DNA of 64,000 bases from Batrachochytrium dendrobatidis JAM81 (lineage: Eukaryota > Chytridiomycota > Chytridiomycetes > Rhizophydiales), in the NCBI RefSeq assembly GCF_000203795.2, contig NW_006281100.1, positions 112,535-176,534 on the forward strand, given 5' to 3'. The position numbers and the translations under genes are program-made. The notes under the pieces are model-generated. The model was not told the origin of the DNA and ran no database searches. It saw only the letters and a list, made by a program, of their open reading frames with translations. This document shows positions 9,959-20,428 of this stretch, piece by piece. Positions within the stretch are counted from its first letter, which is position 1, and each line of letters begins with the position of its first letter.

Positions 9959-11460
9959 ATGCTATTTTTATATTTTAAAATGACTTTCAGCTGGTTGTAG
10001 GTCGTGATATATAAATCAAGATCAGTGATTTTATACATTGAGCAGTTTATAAGCTTTCTGTATTTTGTGCATTAACAAGTATTGAACAAAATTGACATTT
10101 TTATTTCTGGTTGAGCTGAACTGGATACACCAGATGCAATCAATATGTATTGCCAATCGTGTATTGATTTTGATAAACAGGATATCGGTTTATTGTGATT
10201 GAATCACAGATTATTGAAAAGCAAATCAGCATTGCAAAAATGGCTCATGATTCCAATGCTTGAAATGTATCGATTTAAACTATACTGTTGGCTCTGTTCC
10301 AGTGTGTGTCAATCTATGATCATGTCTAACAATGCAATCGGTTGCATGTTTGACGCATTTGGTTTCGATATAAGCTATTCACTTGTTGTATCAATTGAGC
10401 TGTTGAACATTGCATTGGTGATACTTGTCAATCAAAATCAGAATGATTCAAACGTAGCGTCAACATTGCCAACATCACACCACAACAATACTGTCAACTT
10501 TCGAGTCCTGTGATCCACCGTTTCAATTATAACCGGATCGAGGCTGATCACTTGTCAATACACGAACCAGTTGTCTGATCGTACAACTGTTGGTTAATCA
10601 ATGTTTGACTGTCGATGCTTGAATATTGACCAACATACACAACACCGATATCCAATACATCACACATGAATACACTGCATATATGCGGTAGCAATGACCA
10701 ATCCAAACAAACAGTGACAGAGTTACTCATCAACATATACTCGATTATCAGTCGAGTCTGCATATATCAACCAGTTGCAACACGTCATAATCAATGTGGA
10801 TTGTATTGTTCACCAATCGATCATGACAGCTAATCAATACCAATCATGTAGTCAATACAATCACCAACATATCAATGGTTGTTGACTTGTGGTTACAATT
10901 CGTCAATTACATCTAATGCTACAGGTGATGCACATCTGATTACTGCAAATCAACAACTTTTCAATCATATCATAGTGTGTATTGCCAACAGACTATGCAA
11001 TTACAAATCAATGTATACGTGATCAACATTTGATATTTGATGGTGATGAGCCAACCATGATTGATTGTATCATACAACTAATACAGTTGCATTGTCTGAT
11101 ATTGATGATTGGCTCAGTCATGTCAAACAGTAACTAATGTGTGTATATCAAGTTTGTGTTGCATGGACACATCAATGTGTTTGATAACGAGCTCAACGTG
11201 ATGATACAAACCCAATATTATATGAATATCCAAGTTGATGAATCAAGTCGAGGTTTGCAAAGTGTCGATATGTCAGGTCAATCAAACGAACCAGTCAACC
11301 ATTATATTGTGACTAGTGATGACACGGTTTGAATGTCAACGAGTTGGACAGTCGATAATATGGATGATTGTGATTTGGTCAAACCGCAGCACTTGCATAT
11401 CACTGAGTCGGTTTGGTGTATTTGATGTAAGCAATATGCATAAACTCGTTGATATCATGC
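9959..11460. other. intergenic, gene-free
   Basis: A/T-rich DNA with many short words of the CAAT/ATTG type. No frame has coding character, and the small open frames at 10199-10513 and 11141-11332 lack start codons or recognisable residues. No RNA gene was seen. Confidence 0.5.
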
Positions 11461-11770
11461 ACTATAACCAATATACACCACACATATACAGTGGTAAACA
11501 TCAACGTGTGATGTATTCAGTGATCGTATACTGGTCGATTGATGCAATATGATCATGCCACATACTATTGTATTGGTGACAATGTGTTGTTGAACAGGCG
11601 AGATTTCGAGTGTTTGCAACATAATTGGTGTGAATGGACAATATTGCTTGTGTACCATCATGCAATGATATCACCTGGAATATATTGTGTAGCGGCATCA
11701 TAGTGCGGCAAATATACTCTGATCGTTGATCTTGATATCGGGTACCAGATCAAGCAACGGACGGTTGTGT

Positions 11771-11786
11771 AAAGGGAGATCTCTTT
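11771..11786 (+). promoter_or_regulatory. palindromic promoter element (AAAGGGAGATCTCTTT)
   Basis: Near-palindrome 215 bp before the ATG at 11986. It corresponds to the perfect palindrome AAAGGGATATCCCTTT at 19511-19526 and to AAAGGGAGATCCCTTT at 13958-13973. A TATAAATA box follows at 11918-11925. Confidence 0.55.
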
Positions 11787-11985
11787 AAAGCTACCTTGAC
11801 ATTGATAACAGCAAATCATCACTAACCCTGGCAATAAATGCAATAAATGAAATAAAGCCAATACGCTGAAGCGGCCATTCAAGGAACATGCTTTTGATAT
11901 TATCCGCCAATAATGGATATAAATACGACACCAAATCGACGTGTTGAATGACATTCATTACAACTTGCTCAACCAAACCAGTAAA

Positions 11986-12600
11986 ATGAAATTTTCAATT
12001 GCCGTACTGTCATCGATACTTGCTGTATGCTCAGTCACGATCGCCAATCCAGTCGATCCGAGTTCGACCATGAGTGCAGAGGTCAGCACTCCGACAGCCT
12101 CTACAAGTGGGGGTTCAGTTGGTCAAGTTCTTTATCCGGTTCCTCCTCACCCACTTGATCTTGAAAGATATTGTGGACCATTCGATCTTGTTGAAGCGTC
12201 GTTGATCAAAAGAATTGCAGAACTTCAAGTTAAGTTCGATCAAGGGATTGTCGATCTTACTAAAAAATGTCGCCAGCGTGATGCTCAAAAAAAACTACTT
12301 GAGGGAATGGAGCAGCAGTTTGAGACTCTGAGTCAAACTCCGGACGATGGGTTGGATACTGTCGAGTTTGAGCTTGAAACAGAGCGTGAAGTTCTTGATA
12401 AGCTTAAAAAAGAAGTGGAGAAAATCTCCGATGAAACTTCAAATATGATTGACGAAAGGATGGATCTCAAAGAAGTACTTCGAAATTACTTAGGTATGAT
12501 ACCATCAGGGGAAGGTAATATTCCAGAACTGAGAAAGTATCCCGGATATAAGAAATGCTTCAAGTTCTTCTACGATCGTTATTGGCTGTCACTGTCATAA
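11986..12600 (+). CDS. secreted coiled-coil protein, family II copy A
   Basis: 204 residues from the ATG at 11986, single exon. Signal peptide MKFSIAVLSSILAVCSVTI followed by ANPVDPS and a Ser/Thr-rich spacer (about residues 20-45). The mature part is strongly helical and charged, with coiled-coil heptads around KLKKEVEKISDETSNMIDE. Cysteines are in LERYC, TKKCRQ and YKKCFKF. The C-terminus has the family signature IPSGEG..PEL..YPGY. No enzyme motif is visible. The family belongs to the chytrid-specific secreted groups of unknown function. Copy B, 2187 bp downstream, is nearly identical up to residue 44 and then only about 40 % identical. A TATA box and palindrome lie upstream. Confidence 0.85.
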   Translation: MKFSIAVLSSILAVCSVTIANPVDPSSTMSAEVSTPTASTSGGSVGQVLYPVPPHPLDLERYCGPFDLVEASLIKRIAELQVKFDQGIVDLTKKCRQRDAQKKLLEGMEQQFETLSQTPDDGLDTVEFELETEREVLDKLKKEVEKISDETSNMIDERMDLKEVLRNYLGMIPSGEGNIPELRKYPGYKKCFKFFYDRYWLSLS

Positions 12601-13647
12601 TCTGGATATGATGCAGCTTTTCAAGATTCTGGTGTTCAGCAACAAACTCTTCAATCAGACTCGTCACATTGCTGCAGTTCAAAGTGGGTTATCAACAGTC
12701 TCATCTAGGATATGTTGTAATGCAGCGTGTATTGCATGTTGGTTTACTTTTGATTTGCCATGCATCCAATGTCGTTCATTCAATAAACACCTTTTATTGC
12801 CAAACCATGTGTATTAGACTAATGACTTGATCATATTGCACCAATCAACTACCATGTATTGTATTGATCACTGCAGTGTCATTGCTGAATCCATGCAATT
12901 GTGTATATTGACATTTTGGGTTACCAATCAACACATTAAATTTGACACCAACCCATTGGTATCACTGGACTATTTGATTCAGGTGATTCAGGTGATACGA
13001 ATGATTCGGCTGGTTTTGACAACTTGACAATCTGAGTATCCACAAATACATGTTTAATGTTTGCACATACTTTTTGCACATATTCCATTGACATGCTACA
13101 AACTGACATTGAACGTCACATTACATTGTTTTGGTCTTGAATGATACGATATGCATCAGCCGATGTTTCGTATTCACTACAACATCCACATCCAGTATAT
13201 ACAACAAATCTGTCCATAATTCAACATATCAGCCATATTTGATTTGACAGTCACTTGTCACATTGTTGTGTACTTGCAATGATCAGTATCAATCATTTGC
13301 ATGTAGTCCACTGTCTAGTATAATGTATGCAGTATGATCACATAACATGTCATCTGGTGATATAGCATACACCACAACCACAACCGGAAACATCGATCGT
13401 CGATTGTCGTCCCAATCAATATAACAGTTGCATCAAACAAATCCACAAATGCACAACTCGGCAAGTGTAATGCATACAACTACAACATGTGTATACGAAT
13501 ACCGAGTGTGTCCAACTATAAGCTATGTATATTGAAACCATTGGATAGTATGTCCGACACGTCATTGACATTGATAGTCAATTAGTATTGTGAATGGCCC
13601 TATGCATGCAACATGGTTGATATGTTGGTGTTGGCTGTATCAATGGG
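12601..13647. other. 3' flank of copy A and spacer of the duplication
   Basis: 12601-12972 is the conserved 3' flank shared with copy B. It contains a 69-codon open frame at 12608-12817 whose translation is identical in the other copy. 12973-13647 is unique spacer with no supportable gene. Confidence 0.5.
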
Positions 13648-13957
13648 ACTATAACCAATATACACCACACATATACAGTGGTAAACATCAACGTGTGATG
13701 TATCCAGTGATCGTATACTGGTCGATTGATGCAATATGATCATGCCACATACTATTGTATTGGTGACAATGTGTTGTTGAACAGGCGAGATTTCGAGTGT
13801 TTGCAACATAATTGGTGTGAATGGACAATATTACTTGTGTGCCGTCATGTAATGATATCACCTGAAATGTGCTATGTAGCGGCATCATAGTGCGGCAAGT
13901 GTACTCTGATCGTTGATCTTGATATCGGGTACCAGATCAAGCAACGGACGGTTGTGT

Positions 13958-13973
13958 AAAGGGAGATCCCTTT
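13958..13973 (+). promoter_or_regulatory. palindromic promoter element (AAAGGGAGATCCCTTT)
   Basis: One mismatch from a perfect 16-bp palindrome, 215 bp before the ATG at 14173. A TATAAATA box follows at 14105-14112, at the same spacing as in copy A. Confidence 0.55.
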
Positions 13974-14172
13974 AAAGTTACCTTGACATTGATAACAGCA
14001 AATCATCACTAACCCTGGCAATAAATGCAATAAATGAAATAAAGCCAATACGTTGGAGCGGCCATTCAAGGAACATGCTTTTGATATTATCCGCCAATAA
14101 TGTGTATAAATACGACACCAAATCGACGTGTTGAATGACATTCATTACAACTTGCCTAACCAAACCAATACA

Positions 14173-14778
14173 ATGAAATTTTCAATTGCCGTACTGTCAT
14201 CGATACTTGCTGTATGCTCAGTCACGATCGCCAATCCAGTCGATCCGAGTTCGACCATGAGTGCAGAGGTCAGCACTCCAACAGCCTCTACAAGTGGGGG
14301 TTCAGCCGGTGGACCTGACTATCCAGAATTTCCTACACCAGAAGATCTTGAGAAATATTGCAGTCCATTCGGTATTTCTGAAGTATCGTTAATCGATAAA
14401 ATCGCAAGAAATCAGGTTAAAATTAACGAAATCTTTGAAAAATCCAGCAGCAAAAGTCATGAGCGTGATCTTCAAAAAGGATTGGTCGATGAAATGAAGA
14501 TTAGACTCGATACTCACAGTCAAGCTTCAAACGATGAGTCGGGTATTAATGAAGTCGAGCTCCAGGAGCAGGATAGAATTCTTAATGAGCTTGAAAAAGA
14601 AGTGAAGAAACTCTCCGATGAAGTTATGGTTTTGATTGAACAAAATATAGATTATAAGAAAACACTTCGAAAGTACTTGGGCTTGGTACCATCAGGGGAA
14701 GGCGAAGTTCCAGAACTGGGAGACTATCCTGGATATACGGAATGCTACAAGTATTTCCTTTCTGTTTTTTCGCAATAA
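14173..14778 (+). CDS. secreted coiled-coil protein, family II copy B
   Basis: 201 residues from the ATG at 14173. Signal peptide and spacer are identical to copy A for about 44 residues, then diverge sharply. Retained features: LEKYC..PF, central charged helices (ELEKEVKKLSDEVMVLIEQ), the signature VPSGEGEVPEL..YPGY and a Cys near the end (TECYKYF). The middle Cys of copy A is replaced by Ser (SSSKSHERD). The stop is followed by the conserved 3' flank. Function unknown; extracellular location is inferred from the signal peptide. Confidence 0.85.
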   Translation: MKFSIAVLSSILAVCSVTIANPVDPSSTMSAEVSTPTASTSGGSAGGPDYPEFPTPEDLEKYCSPFGISEVSLIDKIARNQVKINEIFEKSSSKSHERDLQKGLVDEMKIRLDTHSQASNDESGINEVELQEQDRILNELEKEVKKLSDEVMVLIEQNIDYKKTLRKYLGLVPSGEGEVPELGDYPGYTECYKYFLSVFSQ

Positions 14779-15545
14779 TTGCCATAATCCGAGTATGATG
14801 CAGCTTTTCAAGATTCTGGTGTTCAGCAACAAACTCTTCAATCAGACTCGTCACATTGCTGCAGTTCAAAGTGGATTATCAACAGTCTCATCTAGGATAT
14901 GTTGCAATGCAGCGTGTATTGCATGTTGGTTTACTTTTGATTTGCCATGCATCCAATGTCGTTCATTCAATAAACACCTTTTATTGCCAAACCATGTGTA
15001 TTAGACTAATGACTTGATCATACTACACCAATCAACTACCATGAATTGTATTGATCATTGCAGTGTCATTGCTGAATCCATGCAATTGTGTATATTGACA
15101 TTTTGGGTTACCAATCAACACATTACATTTGACACCAACCCATTGGTATCACTGGACTATTCGACTCGGCTGGCTCATAGTTTGAAAGTATATCACAGTG
15201 AGTAAAAGATAGAAAAGGAATGAACCAATGTATGAATTGTCTATTTATTAATCCGAGATCGTATCTTTTATGAGGTGAGATAGTAGTGGAAGAACACTAA
15301 GATATGAGGGACATAGCTCAAACATCATTGTTGAGGATTCCTGGTTACTATAGATCTCCATCAGTGATGACTACGCTTATATACCAAACGTAGAATCACA
15401 CAAGTATCCACACACAATGCAAGTCAACATACTGCACATCTCAACAATTCAAGTTCCATTACAAAGATCACACATTACCAGTGTCTAACACAACACACAT
15501 TAGAAAGTTTAAATCTATTCAAAATATTGGAGTTTATTGACAATT
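14779..15545. other. 3' flank of copy B and spacer
   Basis: 14779-15159 is duplicated 3' flank. 15160-15545 is unique, with no gene seen. The last 60 bases (gaaagtttaaatctattcaaaat) resemble the 3' flank of the family I gene ending at 27031 (gaaagtctaaatttattcaaaat), so they are that family's 3' UTR. Confidence 0.5.
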
Positions 15546-16175
15546 TCAGTCCGAATCCGAATCTGAACTCAAATCAAAATCCGAATCCAAATCCGAATCC
15601 GAATCCAAATCCAAATCCAAATCAAAACCAAGACCCAATGTCAAGCCATGCTTCATCGCAAACTCTTGTAATTCTTTTTTAGTAGCCTTTGTTTTTTGTA
15701 TTGCTTTTTGACACTCTTCTTCCAATCGCTTTTCAACGTTTGGATTGTGTTTTGTTCTAGATTTCCTTCGGCTATTTGCTGATTTCGATCCTTGTTTCAA
15801 TCCTTCATTCATGCTATCGAAATAAAATTTGCACTTTTCCTCTTGTTTCTTTTCAAGCAATTCAACTTTTTCTTTTAGATCATCGAATTCTTGCCGAGTT
15901 TCTTCGTCTAGAGTTTCTTGATTGGAACCAGTGTTTTCTGGGTTATCATTTGGATTTTCCAAGCCTTGACCAAAAATGCTTGAACCGGCGTCACTGCCTA
16001 AACTAGATACGTTTTCCCATTCTTCTCCAGAAACGCCTGATGCTTGGCCGGAAGTACCAGCTACCTGATTGGAGGGCCCCGATGCTTGTGGTAAGCCATC
16101 TTCATCAGCTGGAAGCAGTGTTGCATTAGCGGTTGCTGCCGCAACCAGTATGAATAAAATGTCGATGAATTTCAT
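15546..16175 (-). CDS. secreted protein, family I copy 2, acidic DS-repeat tail
   Basis: 209 residues, single exon, ATG at 16173-16175. Signal peptide MKFIDILFILVAAATANA, then a variable Ser/Gly/Gln-rich spacer to about residue 85. The conserved family domain follows: EFDDLKEKVELLEKKQEEKC, KHNPNVEKRLEEECQKAIQK and FAMKHGLTLGLG, a charged helical region with two invariant Cys. The C-terminus is an added tail of alternating Asp and Ser/Leu (DLDSDSDLDSDFD) encoded by hexamer repeats (gaatcc/aaatcc on the plus strand). No enzymatic motif; function unknown. The paralogue at 27031-27678 lacks the tail, so it grew after duplication. Confidence 0.85.
   Translation of the reverse strand: MKFIDILFILVAAATANATLLPADEDGLPQASGPSNQVAGTSGQASGVSGEEWENVSSLGSDAGSSIFGQGLENPNDNPENTGSNQETLDEETRQEFDDLKEKVELLEKKQEEKCKFYFDSMNEGLKQGSKSANSRRKSRTKHNPNVEKRLEEECQKAIQKTKATKKELQEFAMKHGLTLGLGFDLDLDLDSDSDLDSDFDLSSDSDSD
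15550..15625 (-). repeat. hexamer repeat coding the acidic tail
   Basis: A run of GAATCC / AAATCC hexamers on the plus strand, encoding alternating Asp and Ser/Leu. Units are imperfect but in register with codons. Confidence 0.75.
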
Positions 16176-16400
16176 TAGATTGATGAATGCTTCTAAACAA
16201 TTGATGGAAAAGTAGAGTGCTGAAGCTGATGTTGATTATAAAACTGAACTCAATTGATTGTATTTATACTTTTTGTATAGCAACCCTAACCCTAACCCTT
16301 TTAGGTTAACCAACGACACAGGGCTATTTGATTTCTTGTGGTGAGCCAATATCAAACTAGACAGTGTGTTGCTCCCTGTCCACAATATCATATTGACCAA
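16176..16400 (-). promoter_or_regulatory. family I promoter with telomere-like box
   Basis: Upstream of the ATG at 16175. A TATA-type box (tatttata on plus, 16261-16268) is followed by three CCCTAA units and CCCTTTTAGGTTAAC at 16282-16310. The box is longest in this copy. The surroundings match 523-700 and 27679-27860. Confidence 0.6.
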
Positions 16401-16507
16401 TTTGATGTTCATGTCGATTGGGTTGTGTTTCTGACCCTTTTATCAGGTGTCTTGGAAAGCGCATCCTTTAAGGGTGTTGTGTAGCCTTGAAAATGCTCCC
16501 TTTTGCC

Positions 16508-16803
16508 ACAGTATTTGCGTAAAATAACGGATTACTTGTATTCATTGTGCAGTGATTGTATTCTGCATTGCAATACACAATGGTTACATATCCGGTTGAC
16601 TGGTATTACACATTGACTGTATTGCGTGTTCGATATACAACAACCATCATATGACACACAATCAAACTATAGTGTTGAATTTACACTTTGTGCACTTTTA
16701 GTAATCATACATTGTACGATCACCAAGTTTGAACCCACATTCATGTATTGTGTTTGATTGTCGATGTTGTCAATACAACTCTGTACACACATTTGTTGTA
16801 TTC
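16508..16803 (+). mobile_element. TIR element copy 2 (right end missing)
   Basis: Left end cagtatttgcgtaaaataac as in copy 3, and a closely matching interior. Similarity stops at about 16803, before the right inverted repeat. Confidence 0.55.
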
Positions 16804-17176
16804 ATCACCATCCAACCCAATATCACCATTTCAATCAATCTTGGTCAATGTTGATGATTTACACGCTAATTCATTATCCAATCTTGTCTGACATTATTAT
16901 TGGCTTTAATCACGTTTGGTTTATACAACTGCCATGATTTGTACTACCATTATCATTGTGTATCTGAACACCAAATATTCCAATACATCAATAATACCAC
17001 AGTGTAAACAGTAATACAGTTGATCAGTATTGTGGCAAGACTTTTCATTCAAGTTTGTATTTGGAAATACTCGATGGTTTAATCACAACACACTATTTGT
17101 AATGCGATTGTCATTGATATCATCTCATCACATTTGATTCCATCTGATTTATGATGATGTTTAGTAATCCATTACC
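16804..17176. other. intergenic before DUF4246 fragment
   Basis: No frame with coding character and no missing DUF4246 N-terminal exons could be recognised here. Confidence 0.45.
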
Positions 17177-17716
17177 ATGTGTTGTAGTAAACTAGTTTGT
17201 TTATTGAACCAAATCCACAACGATCACACTCAGAATATTGATTTCCGCGTGGCTGTTGATTGTTTTGAATATCAAGGAGCATCTAATATGTATTGGAAAG
17301 ATGTGTATGGTATTGATCGAGAATCACCACGCAGTCAGTATATAGGATCGCTTGAATTACCAAATGGTCGATGTGTAGTTTATCCCAATCGATACCAACA
17401 CAAAGAACAATCATTTGAACTTGCAGATCCAACTCAACCAGGACATTGTAAGATTCTGACATTTTTTGTAGTGAATCCAGCCTGTCGGATTGTTTCGACT
17501 GCGCATGTGGCTCCACAACAATCACAATGGTACAACTCGAGTCTTGACAAGGCACACGTACCGCCTGGACTGTGGAATGATGCCACGCAGTATATTCAAG
17601 GTGTTCAATCACCAGCTAAAGCCAAACACTATCGAGATGAATTGACAAGTGACCGAACTCAAATCACAGCGGCATACAACAAATACAGATATGAGCGGGC
17701 GTATAGTGATTGGTGA
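17177..17716 (+). pseudogene. DUF4246 C-terminal fragment
   Basis: An open frame of 179 codons. From about residue 20 (TQNIDFRVAVDCFEYQGASN) to the end it follows the C-terminal third of fungal DUF4246 proteins: YWKDVYGIDRESPRSQYIGS, NGRCVVYPNRYQHK, ELADPTQPGHCKILTFFVV and IVSTAHVAPQQSQWY. Full family members are several hundred residues longer at the N-terminus. The His in YQHK and the conserved GH are those retained in the family's double-stranded beta-helix (2OG-oxygenase-like) fold, although the fold's other metal ligands would be missing. The frame is intact to the stop, so it may be recently truncated, or its 5' exons may be too diverged for me to see. It sits alone in a repeat-rich tract. 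Confidence 0.7.
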
Positions 17717-19299
17717 TTGTGAGGTTGTGATTTTACAACAATCAATTGGAATGCCAGTCATATCTATGCAATTAAATGGATCGAATAAATTGAATGAATT
17801 GAATCAATCATGTCAATCATGACAGTGACTGTTGATTATATTGACTGATTGTGTACAATTGATTGATACAAGTGATATGGATGCATCATTCGGTGTTGTT
17901 GAATCAGATCATTGCTTGATTCTGTCAATGTGATCAAATGGATTACTACAAAACTGGACATGCTCAAATTGAATCAAGTATTGAATCGAGTATTGGATTG
18001 ATATTTACAAACAACCACAATTACAACCACAATTGCAATCAGCACAGTCTGAATATTAGACATTTGAACATCACATATAGAGTTGTGGATAAATGCGAGT
18101 TGGCATATTGGACTGTTTTTGTAGTTTATTAATGATTTGATTCACGACTGTTTGAATTCAAGGCTCAATATGGATTACAACTGGATTGTCGTTGTTTCCA
18201 TTTGGAATGACAAATCTGTCAATGTGTTGATTGATTGCTAGTCCATTGTCCAATCCATTGACCAGTAATTGTCCAAACAAGTTGTATCCGAGTCGAGTTG
18301 TCAATCAGGATACCATAACCTGACATCCAAACGATTATTCAAACGATTGTTGAAACCATCAATGATTGCCAGAATAAGCTTTACGACTCGACTGCAATAA
18401 CCACCACAATCATGGTCAGGTTAGTATGTTGATCCGTTTACAAAGTTACAATACTGCAACAGATTCAACATACTCTTGAAAGTGCTGCACACCACATGAA
18501 TCCAGCAAACCCACTGATGAATTGAACCAATTAATTGACCAATGACATGACTCGATATTGGACATCGAGTTGCACACAGTTGGTAAAAAGTCACCGACAT
18601 GTTCAGATAGTCAAACCTTGACTACAGGTTGATATCATCACCCAACACACCAAATACAACACACAATCTGGTCAATTACTGGATCATATTGTGGATATCA
18701 ATCAACGAATCTACTGGTTGCAAACAATCATGTACAATCATGTACAGTTATTACAGGACAATATGATACATTTCTGAATAGCATGTTGTAATCAACACGA
18801 GTGGAGTTGTGCAATAGACTTGTCATGGTTTACAATGGTTTGCAATAGTTTGATATGAACATGATGACTCGGACTCTATTCAGTCGCATCAACTCGACTA
18901 CAATTGGTCGTGTATATTATGATTGACACGAACAATTGTAGTTGAACTCGAATACAGATTGACTGTTGAATCACAATGCGTGGTATCAGCAACATGATGT
19001 GCTATATATTGGAATGTATACGCTAACCTGACATGTGCCATGTAGTGTGTATTCGATCAATATGAGTATTAGCAATCAGCAAGTCATACGATGTTTGTGT
19101 TCGAGTGATGGAGTGGAATGGAATGAAATGAGTGCATCAATCCAGAATACGAGTCAACCATGACATATGATCATGATGTGTGGTTGATACAACTATATAG
19201 TAACACACAACATGAAATGTCAACACAACAGTTGCAAGTCATTGATCATCAATGTGACATTGTGGTTGCAACATGAACTACATTGTATTGATTCAGTTG
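17717..19299. other. intergenic, gene-free
   Basis: 1.6 kb of A/T-rich DNA with no supportable gene. There are short local repeats of ttgaatcaagtattgaatcg type at about 17966-17995. No TIR element was recognised. Confidence 0.5.
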
Positions 19300-19510
19300 A
19301 TTGATTGAATCCACTGATAAACAACTAATAACTGAATGTCAGCTCAGTTACATACAGGTTTACATGGCATGCATTGATTTCTTAGGCTGCGGTTCACTGA
19401 CCCTTTTCAGAGTGAATAAGGGTGGGAAACTACACAATCGATCAATCAATCGTACGATATTTGAATACATAGCCAAACAGCGGTTCAGTAAAAGCTGCTG
19501 ATCGCCATAT

Positions 19511-19526
19511 AAAGGGATATCCCTTT
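19511..19526 (+). promoter_or_regulatory. perfect 16-bp palindrome AAAGGGATATCCCTTT
   Basis: A perfect dyad 189-174 bp before the ATG at 19700, with a TATAAATA box at 19635-19642. Equivalent, slightly imperfect palindromes precede family II copies A and B. It is probably a binding site for a dimeric regulator, inferred from symmetry and conservation only. Confidence 0.6.
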
Positions 19527-19699
19527 TGAATCGCTTTGACATTGATAGTAAATCAACATCGACCCTGACAATAAACCTGATTCTTTGGAACGGCCATCCA
19601 AAAAGTATGCTTTTAATACTATTCACTCAGCTGATATAAATACAATTTAGACCCGACCTGTTGAATGACAATCATCTGCAACTCGATCAAACCAGTAAA

Positions 19700-20428
19700 A
19701 TGAAACTACCAATCGCTGCATTGTCATCAATTCTGCTTGTTTGTTCAGTCACTATCGCCAATCCAGTTGTTCCCAGTACGACTGCAAGTACAGAACATGT
19801 CTCATCGACAGCTGCTCCCAGTTCGACTACAAGTACCGAGTCTAACCCATCTGCAACTCCTAATACAAACGGTTTAGACTTGAGCCGTCATGATTCACTT
19901 TCAGCTAACATGAAGAATCTGCTTGAAAGCTACTCAAAAGGACAACAGGACTGTAGTAGACAAGAAGAAGAATGCAAATTTATAAATCTTAAAGTTGAGG
20001 ATCAAGAGAGCCTGATAAGCCATTTCAGGAAAAAGATTGACGATTTGCAACGTAAATTCTACAAAAATGGTCGCGACAATTCAAAATATAAGAATGAGAT
20101 GGAACAGCTTAAGCGTGAGCTTCGGGACGGATATTCCGAATATACCAAACTTGAAAATATGTACAAAGACTGCATATTCAAGCATATTCATTCTACTCGA
20201 CAACTGGAACTCGTCAAAGTAAATCTTGTGAAATCCGTTTTTGGAGCATCTTTCAATCTTGAATTACTCGAGGAGCAACTTTTGCTTATCCTCTCACAGT
20301 ATTCCGTTAAACAATACCTCGAGAGAATATGTAGTGGTGAACAATCATCAGCATGCAGAAACGATTTTGGTCAAGATCCTGATGCTGAACAACAACAACA
20401 AGATCCTGATGCTGGACAAGAAAGCTAA
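19700..20428 (+). CDS. secreted coiled-coil protein, family II copy C
   Basis: 242 residues from the ATG at 19700, single exon. Signal peptide MKLPIAALSSILLVCSVTI, then ANPVVPS and a long Ser/Thr spacer (STTASTEHVSSTAAPSSTTS). The mature part is highly charged helix with coiled-coil character (KKIDDLQRKFYKNG, MEQLKRELRDGYSEYTKLEN). Cysteines occur in QQDCSRQEEEC, YKDCIF, ERIC and SACRND. The tail is repetitive, based on QDPDAE. It shares signal peptide type, promoter palindrome and TATA spacing with copies A and B but little of the mature sequence. Function unknown; secretion inferred. Confidence 0.83.
   Translation: MKLPIAALSSILLVCSVTIANPVVPSTTASTEHVSSTAAPSSTTSTESNPSATPNTNGLDLSRHDSLSANMKNLLESYSKGQQDCSRQEEECKFINLKVEDQESLISHFRKKIDDLQRKFYKNGRDNSKYKNEMEQLKRELRDGYSEYTKLENMYKDCIFKHIHSTRQLELVKVNLVKSVFGASFNLELLEEQLLLILSQYSVKQYLERICSGEQSSACRNDFGQDPDAEQQQQDPDAGQES

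Larger units (their letters stand above)
11461..12972 (+). repeat. 1.5-kb tandem duplication, left arm
   Basis: Matches 13648-15159 at a constant offset of 2187 bp over about 1.5 kb. Left break: both copies begin at actataaccaatatacaccac. Right break: both end after atcactggactatt. It contains a whole secreted gene with promoter and 3' flank. The flanks are nearly identical; the mature coding region is not. Confidence 0.92.
13648..15159 (+). repeat. 1.5-kb tandem duplication, right arm
   Basis: Second arm of the duplication described at 11461-12972, same orientation. Promoter, 5' leader and 3' flank differ by only a few per cent, whereas the coding centre is heavily diverged. Confidence 0.92.

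Noticed and set aside
10199..10513. 104-codon frame downstream of the SEC22-like gene
   Set aside because: Starts at TTG; no signal peptide, domain or similarity to other copies.
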